From positions 1 through 10,425 of the forward strand of contig QMWE01000023.1 of the NCBI GenBank assembly GCA_003661465.1: 10,425 nucleotides of DNA, given 5' to 3'. Position 1 is the first letter of the stretch, and every line of letters starts with the position of its first letter. The notes below the pieces were generated by a model. It saw nothing but the letters and a program-made list of their open reading frames with translations. It made no database searches and was not told the DNA's origin. The position numbers were made by a program, and so were the translations under genes. The stretch comes from Hadesarchaea archaeon. GTDB taxonomy: Archaea > Hadarchaeota > Hadarchaeia > Hadarchaeales > Hadarchaeaceae. This document shows, one piece after another, positions 1 through 6,228 of this stretch.

Positions 1-296
1 CCACCAACGTTGACTTCATGGAAGAGCTCTGGATTCTTGATCGATTGGGGAACGCTGGCCAACGCGGCTTCGTGTATCACGGCCTCCGCTCCATCCAGAG
101 ATTTCCTCACGGCATCTTCATCGCGGATGTCCCCTTCGACGAAACGGAAGCTCGGGTCGTCGAGGTGTTTTCTGAGGTTCTTCTCCACGTGGTGGGATCC
201 CCGGTTGAGCACGGTGACCGCGTAGCCTCTGGCCACGAGTACATCCACCACGTGAGAGCCTATGAATCCTCCTCCTCCGGTTACGAGCACCCTCAT
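1..296 (-). CDS. NAD(P)-dependent nucleotide-sugar epimerase/dehydratase (extended SDR), 3' end outside window
   Basis: Reading leftward from the ATG whose complement is at 294-296, an open frame of 98 codons runs off the window edge. Its start, MRVLVTGGGGFIGSH, carries the Rossmann GxxGxxG dinucleotide-binding motif (Gly7, Gly10, Gly13). The conserved GDIRD segment follows at about 55-59, then the HEAALASVPQS segment at 75-85, a form of the family's H-x-A-A-x-x-S-V-x-x-S element. This is the N-terminal cofactor domain of an extended short-chain dehydrogenase of the UDP-glucose 4-epimerase / dTDP-glucose dehydratase type, which act on nucleotide sugars in the cytoplasm for glycan synthesis. 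The catalytic YxxxK and the substrate domain lie outside the window, so the exact substrate cannot be given. The second beta strand ends in Asn-Arg (31-32) where NAD-using members usually have Asp, so NADP use is possible. It is transcribed divergently from the YjbQ gene. Confidence 0.87.
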   Translation of the reverse strand, partial: MRVLVTGGGGFIGSHVVDVLVARGYAVTVLNRGSHHVEKNLRKHLDDPSFRFVEGDIRDEDAVRKSLDGAEAVIHEAALASVPQSIKNPELFHEVNVG

Positions 297-320
297 GTTA
301 CCGTTCTCATTCTTCTTCAG

Positions 321-333
321 TTTAAATTAAAAT
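321..333. promoter_or_regulatory. Shared A/T box between divergent genes (putative bidirectional archaeal TATA element)
   Basis: The 13 bases TTTAAATTAAAAT are the only A/T-rich block in the 67-base gap between the epimerase and the YjbQ gene, and they read as a TATA-like box on both strands. Taking about 26 bases from box centre to start site, rightward transcripts would begin near 352 and leftward ones near 300. The leftward message would then be nearly leaderless, with its ATG ending at 296. The rightward start point supports the GTG at 364 as the YjbQ start, since an ATG at 334 would not be transcribed. The position is inferred. Confidence 0.45.
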
Positions 334-363
334 ATGCGAAGTCCTAAGAAAATTGGTGGTCCG

Positions 364-774
364 GTGCGAGTGTGGTCAAAGGAACTCACTTTTTCGACCC
401 GCAGACACCGCGAGGTGCTGGACATAACTGACGAGGTGCTCGATGCGGTCCGGGAGTCCGGGATAAAGAATGGCATTTTGCTGGTTCAGTTGCCCCACGC
501 AACCGCGGCTCTCGTCCTGAACGAGAATGAGAGTGGATTGATACAGGATCTTTTGGACAAGCTGGAGGATTTCGCACCGATGCGGGGAGGATACTATCAC
601 GATCGGATAGACGACAACGCCCACGCCCACCTGAAATCAGCTTTCATAGGATCATCCAGGGTGTTGCCGGTTATCAACGGGAGGGTCGTGCGCGGGACGT
701 GGCAGAACTTTCTCGTCATAGAGCAGGATGGTCCGAGGACCAGGAGGCTAGTCATACTTGTGATGGGGGAGTGA
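364..774 (+). CDS. yjbQ: YjbQ/UPF0047 family protein (secondary thiamine-phosphate synthase-like)
   Basis: The 136-residue protein matches the UPF0047/YjbQ family over its full length. The PHATAALVLNENE segment (44-56) corresponds to the family's P-H-x-T-A-A-x-x-x-N-E motif. YYHD (77-80), DDNAHAHLKS (83-92) with the histidine pair, and NGRVVRGTWQ (105-114) follow in the family order. Members are compact single-domain proteins that form trimers; the E. coli homologue has weak thiamine-phosphate synthase activity, and the true role is unsettled. I chose the GTG at 364 because GGTGG lies four bases upstream (355-359), the resulting start MRVWSKELTFSTR resembles family N-termini, and the likely transcription start is near 352. 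An in-frame ATG at 334 would add ten residues unlike the family. The stop is one base before the next gene's ATG, so the two are probably co-translated. Confidence 0.87.
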   Translation: MRVWSKELTFSTRRHREVLDITDEVLDAVRESGIKNGILLVQLPHATAALVLNENESGLIQDLLDKLEDFAPMRGGYYHDRIDDNAHAHLKSAFIGSSRVLPVINGRVVRGTWQNFLVIEQDGPRTRRLVILVMGE

Positions 775-775
775 A

Positions 776-1294
776 ATGGCAGTGGTCTATCTGGATATCG
801 AAAGTTCGGCAAAGAAAGCCGACGAAGGCATGGTCGTTGCGATCGGGCTGCTGACGGACAAGGAGCCGGAAGTCCGGTTTGCGAGCAGTCCGGGAGAAGA
901 GAGGGAGGCTCTGGGATGGCTCCGGGAAAAATTGAAGGATTGCGAGCTGCTGGTGACGTGGTACGGCTCCGGTTTCGATATCCCCTTTCTGGTGGGCAGG
1001 GGTTTGGTTCAAGGCGTAGACCTTGCGAACCTCTTCAAGATCAAAATGCTCGACCTCTGTGAGTGGTCCCGCGCGCATCTCCTTCTTTCCAGCTACAAGT
1101 TGAGTTCGGTTGCGAGATTTTTGGGGGTAGGTTCATCCACGGATTTTCACGGCGGAGACGTTTCAACGCTTTTCAAGCTGGCGGCGCGGAGCGATCCCGA
1201 AGCGAGAAAGCTCATCGTGGATCATTGCAAGGAGGATCTCATCCTGCTCAGGCGGGTTCATGAAAAGTTAAAATCTTACGTTGAGCGCTCGTGA
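776..1294 (+). CDS. RNase H-fold 3'-5' exonuclease-like protein (YprB/DEDD family)
   Basis: This 172-residue protein looks like a stand-alone DnaQ/RNase H-like exonuclease domain of the YprB_RNaseH-like group. The first acidic pair is in VVYLDIES (Asp7, Glu9). The second motif is VTWYGSGFDIPFL, with Asp68 in the 'N/S-G-x-x-F-D' context. The last is DHCKEDLILL, with Asp154. Two-metal-ion catalysis on nucleic acid 3' ends is the family chemistry. Four residues before Asp154, where DEDDy enzymes carry Tyr, there is His150; this neither matches the Tyr form nor the usual His spacing of the DEDDh form. IKMLDL (88-93) and the segment around SSYKLSSVARFLG (105-117) fit the helical middle part of the fold. 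It starts one base after the YjbQ stop behind a G-rich site at 766-771, and is followed 27 bases later by a uracil-DNA glycosylase, so a repair role is plausible but unproven. There is no helicase or other domain. Confidence 0.78.
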   Translation: MAVVYLDIESSAKKADEGMVVAIGLLTDKEPEVRFASSPGEEREALGWLREKLKDCELLVTWYGSGFDIPFLVGRGLVQGVDLANLFKIKMLDLCEWSRAHLLLSSYKLSSVARFLGVGSSTDFHGGDVSTLFKLAARSDPEARKLIVDHCKEDLILLRRVHEKLKSYVERS

Positions 1295-1321
1295 TGCTGT
1301 CATTCAGGAGCCAGAAGGAAA

Positions 1322-1921
1322 ATGAAAGACGAGATAGGTAAAATTTTGCAAAGCTTGGAATTGAGGGCCAGGAAATGCCACAGGTGCGAGCTGTCCAAAA
1401 CTAGATTGAATGTGGTTTTCGGCGCCGGGCCGGAGACAGCGGAGGTCATGGTGGTGTCCGAGGCGCCCGGGGCCACGGAGGATCAGACAGGGATCCCTTT
1501 CACCGGAGCGGCCGGAAAGAAACTGGACGGACTGCTGGCCGAAGCCGGATTGGACCGAAATTCCGTGTACATCTGCAATGTTCTCAAATGTCGCCCTCCG
1601 GGGAACAGGGACCCGCTGCCAGAGGAGATAGAGGCGTGCCGTCCGTTTCTCGTCGGGCAGATCTCCGCGATAAAACCAAAGCTCATCGTGGCTCTCGGCA
1701 GGATAGCGGCCGGGGAGCTGCTGGGCAGACGCGTCGCCATGGCAATGGAACACGGAACGCTTGTCGATTGCGTTTACTGCGGGGTGAAGTTCAAGCTTTT
1801 CATCACGTACCATCCGGCGGCGGGCCTCTACGGAGCTGAGGCCGGTCGACGGCTCCGGGAGGACTTTAAAAAACTGGGAGCGATCATAGAGGCAATCCGA
1901 CGGACCACATTTTTACAGTAA
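1322..1921 (+). CDS. udg: Uracil-DNA glycosylase, family 4 (Fe-S type)
   Basis: The 199-residue protein has the marks of thermophile family 4 uracil-DNA glycosylases, which cut uracil from deaminated DNA to start base excision repair. The four [4Fe-4S] ligands are Cys19 and Cys22 (KCHRC), Cys90 (NVLKCRPPGNRDP) and Cys106 (EEIEACRPF); the 16-residue step between the last two equals that in the Thermus enzyme. Motif 1 reads SEAPGATEDQTGIPFTG (46-62): Ser46 stands where GEAPG has Gly, while Glu47, used for water activation in family 4, and Phe60, which stacks on uracil, are present. The second active-site motif is HPAAG at 164-168. The ATG at 1322 has AGAAGGA just upstream and gives the normal family length. 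It lies behind the exonuclease-like gene in the same direction, probably in one transcript. A T-run at 1910-1914 lies at the end of the gene. Confidence 0.94.
   Translation: MKDEIGKILQSLELRARKCHRCELSKTRLNVVFGAGPETAEVMVVSEAPGATEDQTGIPFTGAAGKKLDGLLAEAGLDRNSVYICNVLKCRPPGNRDPLPEEIEACRPFLVGQISAIKPKLIVALGRIAAGELLGRRVAMAMEHGTLVDCVYCGVKFKLFITYHPAAGLYGAEAGRRLREDFKKLGAIIEAIRRTTFLQ
1910..1914 (+). terminator. Possible oligo-T terminator at the end of the udg gene
   Basis: Five T residues lie just before the udg stop codon (1919-1921), immediately upstream of an A/T box that could serve leuC. Archaeal RNA polymerase can stop at short T-runs without a hairpin, so this could separate the repair genes from the leu cassette. 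It is short and weak, and read-through is equally possible. Confidence 0.2.
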
Positions 1922-1922
1922 A

Positions 1923-1933
1923 CTTAAAAATAC
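1923..1933 (+). promoter_or_regulatory. Possible TATA-like box ahead of leuC
   Basis: CTTAAAAATAC is a fair archaeal TATA-like match in the 38-base gap between udg and leuC. It would place transcription start near 1954, just ahead of the leuC ATG at 1960, giving a nearly leaderless message. This conflicts with the AAAGGAG site at 1943-1949, which would then lie upstream of the transcript. Either the box is fortuitous and leuC is read from upstream, or both modes are used. Confidence 0.3.
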
Positions 1934-1959
1934 ATTCCGGATAAAGGAGTTGGGTTTAC

Positions 1960-3216
1960 ATGCCGATGACGATCGCGGAGAAGATCTTGGCGAAGGCCTC
2001 TGGACGGGATCAGGTCTCTCCAGGGGAGATAGTCGAGGCGAAGGTGGACATCGCCATGGCACACGACCTCACAGCTCCTCTTGCGATAGAGGTGCTCGAA
2101 CAGATGGGGGTGGAGAAGATCTGGGATCCATCTAAGGTGGTGATAGTGCTTGATCACCAGGCTCCTCCAACTACCATCGAGATGGCCAGAGACCATGCGA
2201 TGTTGCGTAAATTTGTGTCGAAGCACAAGATACCCAACTTTTACGATGTCCACCAGGGTATATGCCACGAGGTTCTCCCGGAGGGAGGATTTGCTCTTCC
2301 CGGACGTTTGGTGGTGGGAGCGGATTCGCATACATGTACTTACGGTGCTCTGGGATGCTTTGCCACAGGGGTGGGGTCCACGGACATGGCAGCCGTGCTC
2401 GCGACGGGAAAATTGTGGTTCAGGGTTCCTGAGAGCATGCTCTTCAGGCTTCACGGCAAGCTGAGTGACAGGGTTGCCCCCAAAGATCTCATCCTTCACA
2501 TAATCGGAGATGTGAGCGCGGACGGAGCCACTTACAGGGCGGTGGAGTTCGCCGGAGATGGTATCAAAAACATAAGCGTTGCGGGTCGAATGACCATGTG
2601 CAACATGGGGGTGGAGATGGGCGCCAAGACTGCCATGGTTCCGCCCGATGAGCTGACCAGGGAGTACTTGAAGGGCAGGACTGAGGTGAAATACGAGGAA
2701 GTGTACAGCGATCCCGGAGCCGAGTATGTGGACGAGCGTGCTTACGATCTATCCGGAATTGAGCCCCAGGTCGCGTGTCCTCACAGGGTGGACCGCGTAC
2801 GTCCTGTCAGAGAGGTTCAGGGAGTGGAGGTGGATCAGGCCTTTCTGGGGAGTTGTACCAACGGCAGACTGGAGGATCTCGTTGAAGCCGCGAGGATCCT
2901 GAAGGGCAAAAAGGTGGCGAAGAGAGTCCGCATGATCGTATCGCCCGCGTCCCGGGAGGTTCAGCTCGAGGCGCTGAGATCCGGTGTCCTTCAGATATTG
3001 GTGGAGGCGGGAGCAGTGGTTGAGTCCCCCTCGTGTGCCGCGTGCATGGGATGTCACATTGGAGTCTTGGGTCCGGGGGAGGTCTCCATATCCGCGTCCA
3101 ATCGAAACTTCAAGGGAAGGCAGGGCAGTCCGGAGGGAGAAGTGTACTTGGGCTCTCCCGCAACGGTGGCAGCTTCGGCATTGAGAGGTGAGATAACCGA
3201 TCCGAGGGATGTTTGA
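1960..3216 (+). CDS. leuC: 3-isopropylmalate dehydratase (or homoaconitase-type) large subunit
   Basis: This 418-residue protein is the catalytic large subunit of an archaeal-size LeuC-type hydro-lyase. It pairs with the next gene's product to move a hydroxyl group between carbons of 2-isopropylmalate or a related tricarboxylate via a dehydrated intermediate. The three [4Fe-4S] ligands are Cys299 (FLGSCTNGR) and Cys359 and Cys362 (SPSCAACMG). Other family signatures are VIVLDHQAP (61-69), the G-A-D-S-H-T-C-T segment (120-127), and GCFATGVGSTDMA (132-144). The length matches the split archaeal/methanogen-type enzymes, shorter than the roughly 465 residues of bacterial LeuC. The start is the ATG at 1960, behind AAAGGAG (1943-1949); an ATG two codons later is possible. 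Its stop overlaps the leuD ATG by one base (TGATG). Whether the substrate is isopropylmalate, homocitrate or citrate depends mainly on the small subunit; isopropylmalate is favoured. Confidence 0.92.
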   Translation: MPMTIAEKILAKASGRDQVSPGEIVEAKVDIAMAHDLTAPLAIEVLEQMGVEKIWDPSKVVIVLDHQAPPTTIEMARDHAMLRKFVSKHKIPNFYDVHQGICHEVLPEGGFALPGRLVVGADSHTCTYGALGCFATGVGSTDMAAVLATGKLWFRVPESMLFRLHGKLSDRVAPKDLILHIIGDVSADGATYRAVEFAGDGIKNISVAGRMTMCNMGVEMGAKTAMVPPDELTREYLKGRTEVKYEEVYSDPGAEYVDERAYDLSGIEPQVACPHRVDRVRPVREVQGVEVDQAFLGSCTNGRLEDLVEAARILKGKKVAKRVRMIVSPASREVQLEALRSGVLQILVEAGAVVESPSCAACMGCHIGVLGPGEVSISASNRNFKGRQGSPEGEVYLGSPATVAASALRGEITDPRDV

Positions 3217-3698
3217 TGGCGAAGGCGTGGGTTTTTGGCGACGACGTCAGCACGGACGACATAATCGCTGGACGCTATTTGGTTCACCACGATCCGCGTG
3301 AACTGGGCAAACACGCGATGGAGAACATCGACCCGACATTTGTCAAAAAGGTGAGCAAGGGCGATGTCATAATCGGGGGGAGAAATTTCGGATGCGGTTC
3401 CAGCCGTGAACAGGCTCCGATCACCCTGAAAGCGGCAGGGGTGTCGGCCGTAGTCGCCGAATCCTTTGCTCGAATCTTTTATCGGAACGCGATAAATCAG
3501 GGTCTTCCGGTGATAGCATGTCCGGGCGTGAGGGAAAAGTTCAAATCCTCAGATGAAGTGGAGGTCGATCTGAGGAAAGGCATCGTCCGCAACGTCACAA
3601 CCGGAGAGGTGTTCAAGGCAGAACCGTTCCCAGATTTCATCATGGAGATCCTGAATGCGGGTGGTCTGGTCCCATACCTCAAACGGAAGGGTAAATGA
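3216..3698 (+). CDS. leuD: 3-isopropylmalate dehydratase small subunit
   Basis: The 160-residue swivel-domain subunit completes the dehydratase begun by leuC. The N-terminus AKAWVFGDDVSTDDIIAGRY and the GRNFGCGSSREQAP segment (55-68) are the standard LeuD marks, followed by ESFARIFYRNAINQGLPVI. The loop after DDIIAGR reads YLVH (21-24). In methanogen homoaconitase this loop is YLRT, and its arginine and threonine help accept carboxylated substrates; in isopropylmalate isomerases Val follows Leu. Val23 therefore favours isopropylmalate over homocitrate or citrate, though His24 is not a residue I can assign. The ATG at 3216-3218 shares its A with the leuC stop, the usual sign of translational coupling and fixed subunit ratio; a TTG at 3213 in the same frame is less likely. 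The next gene begins 50 bases on. Confidence 0.92.
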   Translation: MAKAWVFGDDVSTDDIIAGRYLVHHDPRELGKHAMENIDPTFVKKVSKGDVIIGGRNFGCGSSREQAPITLKAAGVSAVVAESFARIFYRNAINQGLPVIACPGVREKFKSSDEVEVDLRKGIVRNVTTGEVFKAEPFPDFIMEILNAGGLVPYLKRKGK

Positions 3699-3748
3699 AC
3701 CACAGAAAAACGAATAATAAGGAAAAGATGAGTAGGTAAGGTGCGCTC

Positions 3749-5065
3749 GTGGAAAACAAACCCGATTTTGAAAAGATGGAGAAAGATAGGCGAGAGTACC
3801 TCTCGAGGATAAGAAAGCTCGCCTCGGTAGAATTCGACCCGGAAAAATGGGAGGAGCTCAGAAAACTCGTGTACAAGACGATTCCGTTGGATGTGGACGT
3901 TGTCATCGACGATACCACCTTGAGGGAAGGCGTCCAGATGGCCGGGATAGCCTGTCCTCATCCCTCGGACTCATGTAAGATAGCTCGCATGCTTCACGAG
4001 ATCGGAGTCGAGCGGATCGAGGTTTTGACCTACACAAAGTCGGACCAGGAAGCCGTGAAGCGCATGCAGGACGAGAACCTCGGGGACATGCTGGCAGCTT
4101 GGTCTAGGGCTGCGAAGCCGGACATCGACCTAGCGCTGAAGCTCGACTTTAAACAGATAGGGATTTCCCACCCGGTCTCCTACATTCATTTCGAAAAGTG
4201 GGCTGACAGGCCTCTCGAGGATCTCTTCGCTAGAGTCACAGAGGCTGTGGAGTACGCCAAAGAGCACGGCCTGACGGTCTTCGTGCATGGAGAGGACAGC
4301 ACGCGTGCGGATTGGGAGTTCGAGCGAGCGTTCATAAACACGGTTGCGGATGCGGGTGCGAGCGTCTACAGGATCTGTGATACCGTTGGATGCGGCTCCT
4401 CCGATCCCAAGGCTCCGCTGCCCCAGGGAATACCGGAAAAGGTCAGGCGGATCAAGGAGGAGACAAAGATCCCCGCGGTGGAGATGCATGCCCACGACGA
4501 CCTGGGAAACGCCGTCGAGAACACGATGGCGGCGATAAGGGCGGCTTCCGGACTCTACGACAAGGTGTATGCGAGCACCACATTTCTCGGGATAGGCGAC
4601 CGTGCGGGAGGTGCCGAGACCGAGAAGATAATCATGAACTGCTACATCCATCACGGGATCGACAAGTGGAATCTGGGAACCCTCCGCGAACTTGCCACCT
4701 TCATCTCTTCCTCGACCAATTATCCGCTCCCGGTGAACAAGGCCATAGTCGGCGACGCCGCGTTTGCGCACGAGTCCGGGATACACGTTCACGGGGTGAG
4801 CACGTTGCCGCTCACCTACGAGCCGTTTCCGCCGGAGCTGGTCGGGCACGGGAGGACGATCGTGATCGGAAAACGCTCAGGAAAGCACGGGGTGAAGCTG
4901 AAGCTGGAGGAGATCCTGAAAAAAAGCGTCGATGAGAACGATCCGAGGCTTGCGCAGCTCGTCGATGTGATCAAGAAGAAATTCGTCGAGGGAAGGAGAA
5001 GGTACCCTGTGGGAGAGGACGAGCTCAAGCAGCTGGCGCGCAAAGTAGGTTTCTACGAGGTTTAG
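3749..5065 (+). CDS. 2-isopropylmalate/homocitrate synthase-like enzyme (DRE-TIM metallolyase family), substrate uncertain
   Basis: This 438-residue protein is a Claisen-condensing TIM-barrel enzyme that would join acetyl-CoA to a 2-oxoacid. The catalytic arginine and metal-ligand acid are in DDTTLREGVQ (Arg59, Glu60); the two metal histidines are in EMHAHDDLGNAVENT (His247, His249). The later GDAAFAHESGIHVHG (335-349) and IGKRSGKHGVK (373-383) segments are typical of the family. A charged extension of about 45 residues precedes the barrel, and the C-terminus stops after the short subdomain, so the allosteric leucine-binding domain of classical LeuA is absent. Where LeuA has V-(E/Q)-F-S and homocitrate synthase R-F-S ahead of the conserved ED, this protein has F178-V-H180-G ahead of ED (182-183), and Val62 replaces the Glu of DGEQ/EGEQ. 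Its 2-oxoacid is therefore uncertain: 3-methyl-2-oxobutanoate, 2-oxoglutarate, pyruvate or oxaloacetate. The start is the GTG at 3749, five bases after GGTG (3740-3743). Confidence 0.82.
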   Translation: MENKPDFEKMEKDRREYLSRIRKLASVEFDPEKWEELRKLVYKTIPLDVDVVIDDTTLREGVQMAGIACPHPSDSCKIARMLHEIGVERIEVLTYTKSDQEAVKRMQDENLGDMLAAWSRAAKPDIDLALKLDFKQIGISHPVSYIHFEKWADRPLEDLFARVTEAVEYAKEHGLTVFVHGEDSTRADWEFERAFINTVADAGASVYRICDTVGCGSSDPKAPLPQGIPEKVRRIKEETKIPAVEMHAHDDLGNAVENTMAAIRAASGLYDKVYASTTFLGIGDRAGGAETEKIIMNCYIHHGIDKWNLGTLRELATFISSSTNYPLPVNKAIVGDAAFAHESGIHVHGVSTLPLTYEPFPPELVGHGRTIVIGKRSGKHGVKLKLEEILKKSVDENDPRLAQLVDVIKKKFVEGRRRYPVGEDELKQLARKVGFYEV

Positions 5066-5069
5066 GTTT

Positions 5070-5106
5070 CGGTTTTTGGCATGTTGATATTTAGCGAGAT
5101 TTAAGA
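5070..5106 (+). promoter_or_regulatory. Possible terminator/promoter spacer ahead of the isocitrate-type dehydrogenase
   Basis: The 73-base gap after the synthase gene holds a T-run (GGTTTCGGTTTTTGG, about 5068-5082) followed by two A/T blocks, GATATTTAG and GATTTAAG (about 5087-5105). The second block would put a start near 5128, just before the ATG at 5139 with GAGG at 5129-5132; the first would give a leader of about 24 bases. The gap is the longest between same-strand genes of the cassette, so a separate promoter is reasonable but unproven. Confidence 0.3.
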
Positions 5107-5138
5107 GGGACGCAGGAAAATACCATCTGAGGTTCAGC

Positions 5139-6212
5139 ATGCACAGGGTCACTCTGATCCCGGGAGATGGAGTTGGACCTGAAGTCATCAGCGCCGCCAA
5201 AACGTGTATCGAGGCCACCGGGGTCAAGATAAAGTGGGAACAGGTGGAGGCGGGGAGCGGAGTGATGGAAAAACACGGCACTCCGCTGCCGGATGGGGTC
5301 ATCGACTCAATCCGCAAAAATAAGGTCGCGCTGAAGGGGCCGATAACCACCCCGGTGGGGACAGGGTTCAGGAGCGTGAACGTTTCCATCCGAAAGAAGC
5401 TGGATCTTTATGCGTGCGTCAGGCCGTGCAAGTGGTACAGGGGCGTCAGGTCGAGGTACCGCGATATCGATCTCGTGGTGGTGAGAGAAAACACCGAGGA
5501 CCTGTATGCGGGAGTGGAGTTTCAGGAAGGGACCCCGGAGGCGGATGAGTTCATCGAGTTCGTTGAGGAAAGAAAAGGCGTGAAGCTGAGGAAGGACTCC
5601 GGAATAAGTCTGAAACCGATCTCGAGATTCGCATCCGAGCGAATAGTCAGGTTCGCCTTCGAGTACGCCAGAAAAAACGGACGAAGGAAGGTAACGGCGG
5701 TGCACAAGGCGAACATAATGAAATATTCTGACGGGGTTTTCCTGGAGTCCGCCCGCAGGGTGGCTCGGGAGTTTCCGGAGATAGAGTTCGAGGAGCGGAT
5801 AGTGGACAACATGTGTATGCAGCTGGTGCAGAAACCCGAGCTGTACGACGTGATAGTGGCGCCGAATATCTACGGTGATATACTATCCGACCTCTGCGCC
5901 GGACTGGTCGGTGGTCTGGGCGTGGCCCCCGGGGCAAATATCGGCGATGAATTCGCGGTTTTCGAGCCGACCCACGGGAGCGCACCCAAGTACGCGGGGA
6001 TGAACAAGGTGAATCCAACCGCGGCGATCCTGTCCGGCGTGCTGATGCTGCGCCATCTTGGTGAGGAAGAAGCGGCACGAAAACTGGAGAGTGCGGTGGC
6101 AAAAGTCATCGCGGAGGGCAAACACGTGACCTACGATCTCAAGGACGATCCAAATGACCCCTCCGCCGTGGGCACGAGAGAGATGGCCCAAGCGATAGTA
6201 CAGGCGTTGTGA
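5139..6212 (+). CDS. Isocitrate (or homoisocitrate) dehydrogenase, isocitrate/isopropylmalate dehydrogenase family
   Basis: A 357-residue decarboxylating beta-hydroxyacid dehydrogenase. It opens with LIPGDGVGPEV and has the substrate helix PVGTGFRSVNVSIRKKLDLY (72-91); Ser79, Asn81 and Arg85 match the Ser-x-Asn-x-x-x-Arg used by isocitrate dehydrogenases to hold the gamma-carboxylate. Other active-site residues are Arg95, Arg116 and Tyr123 (RENTEDLY), Lys190, Asp223, Asp247 and Asp251. The product would be 2-oxoglutarate from isocitrate; homoisocitrate is an alternative. In the adenine-binding loop HGSAPKYAGMNKVNP, Lys284, Tyr285 and Val291 align with the NADP-selecting Lys344, Tyr345 and Val351 of the E. 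coli enzyme, and Tyr332 with Tyr391, but the Arg395 position is Asp, so cofactor choice is ambiguous. It follows the synthase by 73 bases and ends only 16 bases from the stop of the convergent membrane gene. Confidence 0.85.
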   Translation: MHRVTLIPGDGVGPEVISAAKTCIEATGVKIKWEQVEAGSGVMEKHGTPLPDGVIDSIRKNKVALKGPITTPVGTGFRSVNVSIRKKLDLYACVRPCKWYRGVRSRYRDIDLVVVRENTEDLYAGVEFQEGTPEADEFIEFVEERKGVKLRKDSGISLKPISRFASERIVRFAFEYARKNGRRKVTAVHKANIMKYSDGVFLESARRVAREFPEIEFEERIVDNMCMQLVQKPELYDVIVAPNIYGDILSDLCAGLVGGLGVAPGANIGDEFAVFEPTHGSAPKYAGMNKVNPTAAILSGVLMLRHLGEEEAARKLESAVAKVIAEGKHVTYDLKDDPNDPSAVGTREMAQAIVQAL

Positions 6213-6228
6213 AGCTCAGTCTCGCTTC

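Noticed and set aside
10..347. Plus-strand open frames at 10-225 and 18-347
   Set aside because: Both are antisense to the epimerase fragment, which has clear Rossmann motifs on the minus strand; their translations show no family signatures.
3699..3748. Possible small RNA or terminator in the gap after leuD
   Set aside because: The A-rich stretch contains no hairpin, T-run or paired C/D boxes; it looks like an untranslated spacer with a GGTG site for the next gene.
4130..4849. Long minus-strand frame of 239 codons within the synthase gene
   Set aside because: The plus-strand synthase explains the region fully; the antisense frame arises from high GC content and has no recognisable motif.
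6213..6228. Bidirectional terminator between the convergent dehydrogenase and membrane genes
   Set aside because: Sixteen bases with no inverted repeat or T-run on either strand; termination must happen within the neighbouring coding sequences if at all.
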